From contig CAJNOL010000130.1 of assembly GCA_905250125.1 (NCBI GenBank), positions 177,481 to 241,480 on the forward strand: 64,000 nt of DNA. The letters run 5' to 3'. A model generated the notes under the pieces. That model did no database searches and was not told the origin of the DNA. It saw only the letters and a list, made by a program, of their open reading frames with translations. Position 1 is the first letter of the stretch; each line of letters starts with the position of its first letter. This DNA is from Rotaria sordida (taxonomy: Eukaryota; Rotifera; Eurotatoria; Philodinida; Philodinidae). Position numbers and translations under genes: made by a program. Below are positions 36,224 to 48,975 of this stretch, piece by piece.

Positions 36224-39200
36224 TTATGGATTCATAATACGTCGTTGAAATTTTGGTAGACTTTCTAAAAATCGACCTAATAATGTTTTCTTGATCATTT
36301 CTTTTGAAGATTTGTCAATATTAGATTGTGTAATAATCTACAAAATATAAACATAGATTTTCTATTATTGATCACAATCTATTGTATTTACATGTTCATA
36401 TTTAACACTAATACGAGGTAAAAGAATGGATAATTTTTCATCATAACTAACATGTGTTAATAAACCTGGTAAATCTTGTGGTAAAATAAATTCATCATGA
36501 AGTGTATAATGATGATGAGAACTTCGAAGAACAAGTATTTTTGTTTCACTTATATTCTTTATAATAAATAAAGAATTATTGAAGTTTTTTTCTTTTTTAA
36601 ATAAATTCATCATTATACTTACTAATGGTTTAAGACCACATTGACCAAATTCGATTTGAATAAAACATGGACCAGTATAAATCAATGATGAAATAATATT
36701 TTGTAATTGACCTACAAGAAATAAGAAAATTCATATATTTCAAATGTGTAAAAAATTTCATCAGCAATTTGAAATATTTGTCGAAGTTAACTTTAAAATG
36801 TAGAACTGTAAACTTGTTATATACTAATTGAAACTATGGATATTATTGCAATCCACATATAGTCGTGGGTTGAGACTTGGTCTTTTTTTTTTAATGTGAT
36901 CAGTCTACTCAGTTATACACACATCTAGATGCGATTAAGCTGACCTGTTTATAATAAAAGTCTTGTAGAGTCTCAGAAGTTCTTGCTAGAGAAAAAACCT
37001 CATCTTTATCAGCAACTTCTTAGTCTCAGTATCTACTTACATACATCCTAGTTAAATTCACATGGGAAATTTTTCACCAGTTAAAAATTATTTAGTTTCG
37101 ACGAGTGGCATAATAATTTTACGTTTCTACATTTTAAAAACAACTAATTGACTTGAAAATTGTAGATCTAACTATTGTTGGGTTTTTATTAAAATATCAA
37201 CTACCATTTTTTGAATAAATTTCGATTGTTTATAGTCATCGAAGTCGAACTTTCGTTATTAGATAGAACAACATTAGAATCATCTATCTGTGCAACATTC
37301 ATTAGGTTCGAAGAAGTTTCTCATGGATATATTTGTAGATTAACATCTTTTTCGTTGTCCATTTCTATTATTTTTCGTAGCAATCTAGGCTCAAATTATA
37401 CCAAAATGCAGCCCAAATAGAGCCGTATTTTCTATACTATTAAAACTTTCTTATCTCGATCGTCCGACAGCATATATGGAATGGATTACTAAGTTGTTTC
37501 TTAGATCGTAATTTTATAATTGATATAGATGAAAATTTATCTAAATCTATTAGTATTCAATCAGGAGTGCACCAAGGCAGTTGTTTTGCTAATATGGCCT
37601 TTATTGTATACCATTATGACCTTTCTAATATTTTTGATCAACCTGAGCATTGTCATCTATTTATCGACGATTTGACTATATTATATATATATATATCTTT
37701 CATATTTACATCTTTTCAACAATAATTAAACAGCTCGAAAGGCAAAATTAACAAAGAACTGAATCATCTTTTAAAGTATATTAGAAAATGGCACCAGCCT
37801 GTGAATCCAGGCAAATGTGAATTTGTCATATACTATTCATGTTTTAAAAAACCCATTATGAATGTATTTTTTAACTCTACATAAATATCACAAGTCAAAC
37901 AATTTAAATACCTAGAATATATACTTGATGTTCGACTAAGTTTAAAGACTTTTATTAAATAATAATTAATTAAAATGAATAGGACATTCATAATCTTGAA
38001 ATACATTCACAAACAATATCCATGAAGAACTTCTTCGAACCTAATGAATGTTACACACATAGGTATTTTCAACGTTTCTCGATCTAATGACAAAAACTCA
38101 ACTTCGATAATTATAAATAATCGAAAGTTATTCAAAAAATAGTAGTTAATATTTTAATAAAAATCCAATAATCGTTACCTTTTCAATTAAAAGTCGACTC
38201 AAACACAGTCATATTCACTTATATGTATACCTTGTATTAGAATAAGTTCATGTGATGAATAAATTATTTTGTGTTCAATTAAATATGATTCAGGTATAAG
38301 AAATGCATGTTTTAAATGACAATAAATATGAAAACGTTCTTGTTCTGTTGCATTGTATGGCTGAAATAATTTTATTTCAAATACTTTAAAATATATATAT
38401 ACTAAGGATCTAACAAACCACTATATTCAAATATTCATACAAAACAGTTTCAGCCAATTGTAATGCAGTATAATGCCATATTTTTTCTAAGATTCTTAGA
38501 TAATTAAAACGTTCAATAAGAACAATTAAATCGTTTGATTTTAAATACCAAACCTCAATTATATCAATTTTTTATATTTTATTTTTTTTTTCTTTTTCTA
38601 CAAATTTCATTTTCTTACGAGAGTATTTGTAATACATTTACATGTTTCAGTATGTTTTTGTCCATTAAGTAAATCAATATGACCAATAACATCACCTGGT
38701 GCATGTAATAATCGATAGACTATTGTTGATTCTTTAGTTGGAAATAAATCGAGTATAGAATCATTCATATTAAGTTGAGAAAGAATACTTCTATTAACAT
38801 TTAATAAATTTTCAGTATTATCAAAGAATAAATGTTTTTGTTCGGAATCATCATCAAACCATTGAACTAAATCTGCATTTAATAAAGCATTCTTATCAAT
38901 GATATCTATTTTTTGAACATCAATATGACATTGATGACAAAGATGATGATTTATTAAATTAATTTCATTAGATTGTTTTTGATAATAATTTGATTTTTGA
39001 TTAAAAGAATATAAATCTTTTTTTAATTGTATATTTTCATATGAATTATTTTCTTTATTTTTATGAAATTTTTCAATTGATAAAGCATCATAATATTTTG
39101 GCATATTTTTTATTGTCTATTAAAATTTAAAAAAAAAGTTTTTAGAAAAAATAAAACATATTTTTATACTTCAACATAACCAGCTGTGATAAAAAATAAT

Positions 39201-42200
39201 GCTTGACAATCATTATTTACTTTATAAATATATTCATTTAATGAAAATGATTTAACATGAAGACGACTCAAAACATATTCAAGTACATCAGGATCATGAA
39301 GCCATGGAAATACATGTAAAAAATTGAACTACAATCAATATGATATATTGAAATTCTCTTTAAATCAAACTCACTGGGATCGGAAAGAATAAAACAGATG
39401 GAACAAGTTCTGTATGAAGACGTCTATTAATATTCTAAATATTACATTAAAATATTTTGTATATCAATAAAAATAAAAATAATAATAATAATAATAAACA
39501 CCTCTGTAATTCGATGCGCTTCATTTTCTCCTAATAATCCTTTATTCGTCATATGATGCACCTAATCAAGAAAAGATAAATAAAACGAAAAAAAAAAAAG
39601 AAATTAAACAATAACTATATTTTTTGAATAATTAAGTAATTTTTGAATAGCTGTACGTGTTTTAACACTTGCTGATACATTTGGATGTTCACTTTGAATA
39701 AAAGCTAAAATTGAAATAATATTCTCTATTGTTGTTTCAAATTTTTTTTTAATTTTACTTAATTCATTAATAATTTCATCTCGTCGTTTTATTGAATCTT
39801 TATAAAAATGTTCTCGAATTTGATCAATTTCAATAATACGATGTAATTTTGAAAGTACATCATCTTGACTTAATATATATGCTTTACATAATTCAAGTGA
39901 AAGTGTTACATAACGATTAGTTATTCGTTCAAGAAGAATATTTAAATTAACTATTATATACTATAGAAAAGAAAATTAAGATATTTATTATTGAAAAAGA
40001 TAAATTTATACTTCAATTATTCGAATAAGACGAATTATTTGAATAATAATAAGAATTTGCATCATAGACCAAATTCGATAAGAAATAAACTTAGAAGATA
40101 TCAAACAATAATATTCAAAAATACATTCAATTATTATTAATATCAAAAGAATAAATTCAATTCGATAATTAATCCATGTTCGAAAATAGATTCGAATACT
40201 ATATGTATAAACCTATGTTAAAAATTATAGATACATTAAAAAAAACTGTTAGTGCAATCTCTATGGAATTAATATATAAAACACAATGTAACTGCTATTA
40301 CTAATCATAGGAAGATTGTCTTGGAACACATTTCTTCATTATCTTTTTACTTAATCTTTCAGAAATACAATAATGTGATAGTTAATATATGATAACGAAC
40401 TGTTATTGATATATGGTCTGTAATCGTATATCAACAATGCCTGTCATAGTCTGAAGAGATGGGGACGATGCAAACTTCTACCCCATATACTTCAAAAATC
40501 CTTTTAGATTGTTTTTCACAATAATGGATGATCGAAAAGTAATTAGACAGAATTTTTGAATATGAGTTCAAAATTTTTATAGGACTTCTGGTTTAGAAGT
40601 TATGAGCTGACCTTTGATAGACGTGAGAATTAAGTTTTGACGAACTTTAACACACCAAAAACTACTCAAAGTAGAAGCAAAAATTATTTCAAATACAACA
40701 AATGACAGAGCAAATATGTCTCAATAAAATGATTTATTAATGATTATTTAACTTTAGGTCCTTTGTTAACATTGAGTGTTTTAGTGAGGAATTTTATATC
40801 AATTTAGGCAAATCTTCACAATTTCTATGGAAAATAGCCTTGCAAAGTGATCTTAGCCATTCTTGAATGTTTATCCTGAAACTTTTGATTGTTACATCAT
40901 GTTGTAAAGTATAATTTTATTTTTAATTCTGTGCAAAAAAAAGTCGGTCATATAGTGTATGTAGTAAATAAGACTATAGCAACAGAGAACATCAATTTCC
41001 TTCGTTCAAACTTAATTTATGGACCTCTAAAAAGGTAGACTCATAAATCAAAAGCCCTAAAAACATTTTGAACACATATTCGGAAAGAACACGAAATTCT
41101 GTTTCTAATCCAATGTCTTCAAATTTCCTTAGGCTTTTTAAAAAGACTGAAACGTAAATGAGCATTTTGTCTAATTACTTTTCGATTGCTCGTTAAACAA
41201 AAAAAAAAAAAAAAAAAACTAACTTTAATTATAAATTCTATTAGATAAATAATACTACAAACGCTTTGAATGATAATTAGAACTAGATTAATTTTATTTG
41301 ATATATTTATTGAACATCGAATAATTGCTAATGTTATCTAAAAGATAATTATATTTAAAAATAAAATATAATTATAAAATACAAACATTAAAAAGAATAA
41401 CAAATATGATAAATAAATTGAATCGTTTATGATTAAGAATATTGAAATAAAATAATCGCCATTTATTTTTGGGTATCTTCTGATATTTTCCCCAATCATT
41501 ACGAATATAAATATATAAATTTTCAAGTGATGATCTCTTAAATCGATATTTAAAATTCAATATTCTTATTGATAAAATCTATATATTTTCTTTTCTTACC
41601 AAATATTTCCATATTAAATCAGCGGTTTGTGGTCTAAAAAACAAAATACATGTTTTCTTTCTTTTTTTTTTCTCGAACAAATAAAACTATTTAAAATATT
41701 CTTACTTATAATAATATTTAAGTTGATCAATACTAATATATTGACCTTTTCTATCGATTGCAAAATCACAAAGAGATGATAAAATACGAACAGTTTGTGT
41801 TGAAATTTCATAATCTCTATATTGTCTCCAAAAACTTGTCTAAAAAAAATAAATACAAATAAATTCTAATAACATTAGATTAACAATCTAACTTTTTGAA
41901 TATTAATAATACGAATTCTAGCTTCTTCAAATAAATCATCATATTGTATTTGATTAAATTCCATTGATATTGATCGATGACAATGAGAACATTGTATATT
42001 ATGATCAATTAAATTAATATCTCTATAACTATCATTATTAATCATATTTGTAGTATGAGGATTTTCAATTTGAAAATTTTTTTCAATAAAAATCCAATCA
42101 GCATTAGCTAAATATTTATTCTTTTTTAATAAACGAATTTTTTCTTTGACAAGAATACGTAATGAATCTACACATTGTGCCATATAAAGATATTTTGTTT

Positions 42201-44460
42201 CAGACATTTTTGTAAAATCTATTTTTGTTTTTTGTATAAACAATTATGAAAATAAATTTTTTTTTTTTGAAAGATTTATTTACTTAATATTTTGAGTAAA
42301 AGTAAATAAGTAAAATTCATACAACTGGAGAGAAAGACAATAATAGTTGTATATATTAAGATTTGATACTAAACAAATTTCTTTCTTTTTTTCGAACACA
42401 CAAAAAGAAAAAAAGAAAATTTTTGATTTTGATTTTTTACTTTAAACTTGGATGAAGTATGATGAATGAATTGTTTATCAGCAAGTTGAAATTCACTGAC
42501 AAGTGCCAGACAAAGAATTAAACATATTGATCCTTTAGAATCGCCCCAAGTACCTAGTAAACATTCTTTCCATGATAAATGATAGTTACAACATAATTTA
42601 ATACATAGTGTTAATATGATTATCATAACAAATCTATGATTAACAATATAGAAATTCTATTTTGCAAATTATTATTGAGATACCTGACAATATAACAAAT
42701 TAAATAATTGATAACTAAACAAAAAAATTTATTTGTTTATTAATGAAATTTGATCGGTACCGTAGTGAATGTATTGAGTCAGATGACAGCAGAGTACCCT
42801 TTTCAAATACCCTCTGTTACTAGTATGTCACATGATCTTAGTTGAGTATCCTGCTGAGAAGTGTTTCAATATATGGGTACTTACTAGGTACCCGCCCAGT
42901 CTCTAGAGAATTCTTTTTGTGAAAAATTTTTGTAATAAATTAGTAATTTTAACATTTAGAAGCATTTAGTAGTCAAGTACTAAAAATTTATAAAGCATTC
43001 AAGGATTCCTGTGACATACCGGTAGTCGGGTATCATGAGCTCAGTACATTCATTAGGATAAGTATACGTAAGACTTACTGGCGAGTCCGATCTCAAGAAG
43101 AATTGTATTCTCTTTAAATGAAGTCCGTATATTTGGTTTAATCAATTCGGCGATAGTCTAAAAAAAATATTCCTTTGATGTATGGTTATCTTTAAATAGA
43201 ATGAATATATTTGAATACTAATGCTGCGAGAAGATAAATAATTGTATTACCAATCAATGCTAACATATCCCAAAATCTATGAGAATAAATAAAGTCAAGT
43301 AGATATATTGTTTAAATTATATTCTATTTTAAATGATATACTTTTCCATAAAACTAGCTGCTTCCGAACTGATCGCTGTTTTATGATTTGATAATATAAG
43401 ACCAAGAACAACAATGGCAATAATACCAGAAGAGTATACTTGTTCACCTATCGAAATTTCGAATAGAAAAATTCGATTTATAACTAATATCTTACATAAC
43501 CAATAGAGCATATAAGGAATAGCAGTAGTTATGGTAACTTCACTAATTGGATCATCATAAAAATAAGGTAAACAGATAATTTCCAATATACCAGCTATTC
43601 CACCAAAACCTATACCACCTATTATAGCTATAGCTGTTGTTTTAAAAAATTTGATTGCTAAAATACAATCATATATGACATTCATTCTTTTTTAACCTGG
43701 AATTGTATCATACTATGCCATGATTGATTATTAATAACTAAATTTTTGATAGCATTAAATAAGATAATTGCTAGACTATTATTGATGACTGCTTCACCTT
43801 CAAGAATAATACTTAATCGTTTTGTTTTTCCATAATCTATCTAAATCAAGTTCGAGTTAATATTACAAAAAATCACAATGATAAACCTGCTTGACACATA
43901 AGTGTTATAGGTCTAGTAGGACTAAGAATAATACCCAATATTAAACATTGAAGAAAAGTCCATTGTTGAAAAAGAAATAAATATTTGTTCAATGTAGAAA
44001 TACTAAATAATGATATAAAGTAACCAACAATTGAAAAAAGTAGAATGGAATAGAGTGATTTCATGAATGCATGATACTCTGTACGATATACTGATTCGAA
44101 AACTAATGCAGGTAGAAAGATGCCAACAAGTAGATCAGGTGATGATGTTGTTATAGTAAGAAATGTATCATTTTTAGTAAAAATATTGAAGAGAATACCA
44201 CCTATAAAACCAAGAAATATAATGAGACCAGTATATGGAACACGTAAAGAAGCAAATATTGTTTTGAAAAGACCTTTTGTTTCAAAAAAAAAAAATAATC
44301 AAAAAACGAAAATAAAAAATTACGTACAACCAATAAACAAAATGAAAAAGAGAAACATAAGTTTGTATGGAGCATGATGTTCATCTGTGTCTTCATATAT
44401 ATCTGATTCATTATACAAATGAGAATTTGTTCTAATGTCGATTGAATTCATATAAGACAT
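36224..44460 (-). CDS. SLC9C-type (sperm NHE-like) protein: exchanger, voltage sensor and cyclic-nucleotide-binding parts
   Basis: SLC9C proteins join a Na+/H+ exchanger domain to a four-helix voltage sensor and a cNMP-binding domain, and control sperm flagellar pH. I read about 20 exons. Exchanger helices run from SIDIRTNSHL (start at 44460) through SLRVPYTGLIIFLGFIGGIL, LPALVFESVYRTEYHAF, LGIILSPTRPITLMCQAG, ILEGEAVINNSLAIILFN and LGTWGDSKGSICLILCLAL. A cytoplasmic linker (NKYLANADWIFIEKN) resembles SLC9C1. Voltage-sensor helices follow: FNLFIIFVILFNVCILY, SVCSIIYLIEFIIKV, and an S4-like ILIIIQIIRLIRIIE. The cNMP part (FFITAGYVE ... HAPGDVIGHIDLLNGQK) has a long insertion. Residues expected for ion binding are changed (TDP to TRP, ND to NN, GGLRG to GDSKG). 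The last exons (36224-36715) join in phase across a 1.5 kb intron. Confidence 0.78.
37160..38180. repeat. Inverted repeat flanking a LINE fragment
   Basis: Two arms of about 165 bp face each other. The left (about 37165-37330) has CATTCATTAGGTTCGAAGAA, TTTCTCATGGA just after it, and upstream TTTTTATTAAAATATCAACT. The right (about 38020-38180) has the reverse: TTCTTCGAACCTAATGAATG and, further out, AATATTTTAATAAAAATCCA. Between them lies reverse-transcriptase sequence. The right arm continues naturally from the RT fragment, so the left arm appears to be an inverted copy of downstream LINE sequence. Confidence 0.65.
37440..37990 (+). mobile_element. Non-LTR retrotransposon (LINE) reverse-transcriptase fragment
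   Basis: The + strand reads, with interruptions, YMEWITKLFLRS, then SISIQSGVHQGSCFANMAF, YHYDLSNIF, HCHLFIDDLTI, and further LNHLLKYIRKWHQPVNPGK and FKYLEYILDVRLSLKTFI. These are the palm motifs of LINE reverse transcriptases (G-x-x-Q-G-S, then the F-x-D-D box) and the thumb (L-x-x-W-x-x-x-W-x-x-N-x-x-K). Several stop codons and frame shifts break it, and the endonuclease and N-terminal palm are missing. It is a dead fragment lying antisense in an intron of the exchanger gene. The clade is not determined. Confidence 0.75.
40528..41192. mobile_element. Non-autonomous DNA transposon with ~21 bp TIRs
   Basis: The left end ATCGAAAAGTAATTAGACAG (about 40532) is mirrored by TGTCTAATTACTTTTCGATT (about 41169). 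About 660 bp lie between, with no transposase. The right end is followed by a long A run. It sits in the intron between the second and third voltage-sensor segments of the exchanger gene. Family unknown; the TIR length would suit Tc1/mariner-type elements. Confidence 0.6.
42762..43075. repeat. Possible short TIR element in an exchanger intron
   Basis: GTAGTGAATGTATTGAGTCA near 42764 and TGAGCTCAGTACATTCATTA near 43038 are imperfect inverted copies of about 20 bp. The enclosed ~300 bp is less AT-rich than other introns and has GGTACC-type words. No ORF. The call is weak. Confidence 0.3.
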
Positions 44461-44720
44461 TCTATCATTCAACCTCAAACGCGTCTATTATCGACAATGT
44501 GAATCATAATTAGATACTCATAGATATTATTCACATGATTAATGAATTAGATCGAGCGGCCTCATTATACGCCAAGCATATGGAAGAGTAACGATTAATT
44601 ACACTATGTAATCAAAGTTAATGATGGAACATTTCCAAGTATAAACTACTGATTGAGTTGATATTTTTGTTCATCAAAAGGAACCAAAAAGGATTCGTGC
44701 TTCTGACTATAATAATATTT
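44461..44720. other. Upstream region of the SLC9C-type gene
   Basis: This short stretch should contain the promoter of the exchanger gene. I see no clear core element. Beyond it, no protein-coding gene is visible until 51734. Confidence 0.4.
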
Positions 44721-44721
44721 C

Positions 44722-45027
44722 TGTAAGACTGTCTTACGAATTGTTGACGTAAAATTTCATCGAAAAGCCAAATCTGAACATTATTAAAATGTTTTTAAAA
44801 ATTTCAATTCAAACACATATTGTCTTCTCAAGGTATTGAATGTTTCAATAATGATCCAAGCTCATTATGAGACGTTTGGAATAAACTTTTTTTGATCATT
44901 CAATAGGTCGAGAAGATATTTTCTATTGAGCTGGAATTTTTAGAACATTCTAATAACTTCGAGATTTACCTATGCGCGAAATTTCAGTTTAATAGTTCGT
45001 AGGAACGTCTTATACGTATATAATACT
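44722..45027. repeat. Fold-back element, ~125 bp arms
   Basis: Left arm words (AAGACTGTCTTACGAATTGT, TGAACATTATTAAAATGTTT, TTGTCTTCTCAAGGTATTGA) appear in reverse order and reverse complement in the right arm (CAATAGGTCGAGAAGATATT, AGAACATTCTAATAACTTCG, AGTTCGTAGGAACGTCTTAT). The spacer is about 50 bp. Arms are diverged; no ORF. Confidence 0.65.
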
Positions 45028-45860
45028 CAAAGGATGAAAACCGAGACAAAAGATTATTTCTCTAGATGGATAGATCATGTACACGAATTGTTTTAAGTTT
45101 CTACTAGTCCCATTGTTTCTAGTAATGGCGAAAATATCAGCTCGATTGGCGCTCTACATTTGTAAATGTTTCATCGTTAAAGATTTTCTGTCAAATTATC
45201 TAGTGTAGCGAATACGTCATTTTTTTAAAATAAAATCAAAGAAATGATTAATTTATTATCTCCTTTATTTTGACTTTTTACTGAAAAAGAAGAGAAAAAC
45301 ACATTAAAAATGAACGATAATAAATTTAAGAAATCTTTTTTTTTTAACAAGATATACGATAAAGCTTTTATTAACAAGATTTCTTTTTAAATAGATATAA
45401 AAAGGTTATTTTGAAAGATCTATATAGCGTTCTCTTTTCAGTAACAATGCAGCGTTCTTTACTAGTCTTTCAGGAAGTATTGCGAAAATCTTATGAAAAA
45501 TTAAATTGAATACTTGAACTATCAAACATTGTATCAGAATACGAGAAAAAGCATAATTTCGAAGGCATATGAAGAAATTTTCTCGAGACAAAAATCGCAA
45601 TAAGAACTAGAAATGCAATGCCATTCTTCATTAATCCATGTTGTATGTAGGCGGGATAGAATATATTTGTATAATTGATAACACTAAATGTTATACAATG
45701 TTAGATAATGCTTAGTAGATGTGAACGAATAATGAAGTATCACAAAGCTATCAAATATGTTCTACTATAAAATGTAAACTAGAAAAATCACGTTAAATAC
45801 CAAGATCACAACTTTTGATCAACGCTGAATAATTTATATAATAATTTTCCCCCTTTTTTT
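45028..45860. other. Spacer without visible gene
   Basis: About 830 bases. A 64-residue minus-strand ORF (45406-45600) has no domain or composition suggesting a gene. I see no repeat ends. Confidence 0.35.
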
Positions 45861-46589
45861 CTATTTCAACATGAGTGTGTTTTCTATTTATAAATTTATA
45901 AATTATAATTCATATAAAATATTTCTTCTGCGTTTTTGCTATTTCAACATGGGTGTGTTTTTGCATTTATAAATTTTAAATTATAATAAATATAAAATTT
46001 TTTATTTGCTTTTTTCTATTTCAACGTGAGTATGTGTAATAGCTCTTTCATTACTTTTTGTTCCTTCTGTTTTATTCCCAATCCAAACATCCAAAACAAA
46101 AAACTTAAGCACACAAAAGAAAGAATTTCTATCTGAGAAAAGGAGATTGTATTTATCTTTTCGGAACATCCGTTTTCCCTCTCATGCTATCACATGTCGA
46201 TGGTGTTTTGTCTCTTAGAGAGAGATGAGTCACAGAGACAATGGATGAAAATCAAAGAAGGAAAAAAGAAAATGTTTTCAAATAACATAAGAAAAAACAA
46301 AACAGAACAATAGTGAGCATGTATCATAGCCATCGGCCATGACATTATGACTCTCCATTTATGAGTTTATAAATGGTAATTGATATAAAATATTTCTTTT
46401 GCTTGTTTTTCTATTCCCACATGGATATGCCTCTCCATTTAGAAATTATAATTTATATCAAATTTTACTTTTGGTTTTTTACTATCTCAACATGAGTATG
46501 CCTTTTCATTTAGATATTTATAAATTATAATTGATATAGTTTTTTTTTTGGCCTTTTGCTATTTCTATATGGATATGCCTCTGCACTTA
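45860..46589. repeat. Minisatellite of ~78 bp units running into the N gap
   Basis: A unit beginning CTATTTCAACATGAGTGTG and continuing through TTTATAAATTATAATTGATATAAAATATTTC to TTTTGC recurs near 45862, 45940 and 46017. After a ~310 bp interruption it recurs near 46346, 46421, 46481 and 46558. Copies differ by point changes and small indels. The assembly gap starts inside the last copy, so the array is probably longer than shown. Confidence 0.75.
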
Positions 46590-46689
46590 NNNNNNNNNNN
46601 NNNNNNNNNNNNNNNNNNNNNNNNNNNNNNNNNNNNNNNNNNNNNNNNNNNNNNNNNNNNNNNNNNNNNNNNNNNNNNNNNNNNNNNNN
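46590..46689. other. Assembly gap of 100 N
   Basis: A conventional 100-N gap at the end of a tandem repeat. The true size is unknown. ORFs that appear to cross it are artefacts. Confidence 0.99.
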
Positions 46690-48975
46690 GATCTACAGTT
46701 CAAGATGCAATGCAAATACTTTTCTTATTGCATTCCAACGTTGACCAAATGGAACCATGTATTTACATGAACAAATAATAGAGAATTTTACTGATTTTTT
46801 TTACTGTGCTTCGCATTTTTATCGTAATAGCTGGACATTTCGATGAAAACGTAAGGAAAAGTAAGAAAGTGCATTGTATCTCAAACTATAGATCTCAAGT
46901 CTCTCTATCTAAATAAAAAGTCAAAATCAAAATTTCATCTGGATGACAGGTCATTTTCATGCATTCTTTTCCATGTTCTTTAGAGATGACTAATTTTAAA
47001 AGGATTTCGTCTTACACATTATCTGAGAAAAAGACGTCCCTCTGCCTCATCTATCGATTGGTGAAAACCGCAGGTCTCTAGCTCGTTGCGTTTTTGAGTT
47101 ATTTAAAAAACAGTGGCATGCACTTTATTTTGAAACGGACAGTAGATTAGAATGTTCTGTCATTGAAAGAAGTGTTATTGGCAATTTCATCAATGAGCAT
47201 TACTATGATTTCATTCAAAGAATATATTTATAATGAGTCATATTCAATTTTATGCTGTGCTCGTCGATTGAGATTATCACTCTCATAGTAACAGTTACAT
47301 GCAGTATCTTGATTTTATAGTTTTAAATCATTTGGTTAAATGAAACCATAAACGAAAATACAACACGATAAATTTAATGAACATACTATATTTATATCAA
47401 TAGTCTGTATCTTTTTTTTTGTTTCTATCGTTATGATTGGTTTTCAGCGCTGTTGGAACTGTGTCCGGGAGTAATTAATATTATATCACATTTTCATTTC
47501 AGCTGAAATATTTCAAAATGCAAAATTTGAGAGAACTAAAAGAAAATAAGTTGACAATAGTATACAATCTTGTCAATAAGATTTCAATGAAACTCTTCTT
47601 TTAAAAAAGTATATACCATTTCGATATTGTAAAAAATGATCACATATATCTATTGAATAATATCTTCATTCCATTTCGATTGATTGCTGTATTCTATTAT
47701 AAAGAAGAAAAGAATTCGAATATAACATTTGTACATAGATATTGACATTAAATACTTGTTGTTACCTTCTTTTTGTCCAATATGATACAAAATTCAAAAC
47801 AAAAATATTCGGTCATTTCCAAATGAATGAGATACAGTGGGTTCCGATAGGAAAATGGTAGGAACTTGGAAGCAGGAATCCGATGAAAAGATCCGGTGAT
47901 CAGATTTATCCAATTCCAGTCGGAATCGAGCAGAGCCAGCAATTGGATACAACCATTGGATTCCTGCTTTACAGTTTCTATCATTTCTTTACTCGAAACA
48001 ATACCTTACCTGCGGGTTTCGGTCGAAAATTCGCGAATCCGAGCAGTAGAATAATCGATTTAAGTTACTGTTATGCCAAAGCGAGGGACTATTTGGATTT
48101 TTTTTCGGAATTTATTGAATTTATCTAGATTAATCCATTGATATCATATAACACATTTGAACTGTACCAAAAGAAAGACAATTCTGAAGTGTCAGTTCTC
48201 ACCATCAGTATAATTCTTTTTCTTTCATGATTAAGATGTACGACGGAATTTATAGAAAAAGCTCGAACAAATAAAGCCCGAAAGCTGCAGTAATGTTCTT
48301 GCTAGGCATGATTTAATTTTAGATTATAGATTAAAAACAGGTCTCCTGTTTGCATTTTTGTTTATTCGTTGTGTTGAAAAGCATCAAAGAAAGAAGAAAC
48401 GATTTACTCTTACAATTATAATAATTTACTGAGATTATAACGCATTAGAGTATTTACGTTTAGATGTGTGATTTGATAAATCAAGATCATTGTATTCAAT
48501 CATTCAACATTCACTGCATTTACACGGATAATTTGTCCTCCGATTTAGGATATACATTCTATTGAGTCTAATGGCATGGAATAACGATGATACTTTGTAA
48601 TAAAATGTAGTTAGACAGATACAGTCATTGTTTATTACTTTAAAACAGTGTGCGAAATTATGGGTAGTTTTACAAGCGGGCTCCAGGGCACTAGCTTAAG
48701 ATTATTGAAAAAAGAACTGGTCGATCAGTTCGTTACTATCTCTCATTGTAGCCGATGGCTTGAACAGCCATACTCGTAATTTCAATCTTAGCTCTTCATG
48801 CGCAGTGTTTCAGCTAAAAGTTTGACGATGTTCATTCATTATCGTATAAGAACAAATATTGAACTCATGACTATAAAACGATATCGATTTCAAACTCGTA
48901 CTGTTTCATAGTAAACTACCTGACTACCAAAGAGAAAATGCTTGCGAATCATATTTTTGATAGATACTTTCATGT
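46690..48975. other. Gene-poor region with a small palindrome
   Basis: About 2.3 kb without a credible gene. Near 47850-47985, AAGCAGGAATCCGATG and CATTGGATTCCTGCTTTA form an imperfect palindrome of about 50 bp per arm. The locally higher GC there creates two overlapping ORFs on opposite strands that look like by-products of it. Confidence 0.35.

Noticed and set aside
37440-37990. Possible retrovirus- or LTR-type reverse transcriptase
   Set aside because: The motif order and thumb region fit a LINE, and no LTRs, gag or protease were seen.
46548-46778. ORFs running through the 100-N gap
   Set aside because: Frames across unknown bases are artefacts.
47748-48128. Overlapping ORFs of 78 and 81 residues on opposite strands
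   Set aside because: They fall in a small imperfect palindrome, lack any domain and have no splice context.
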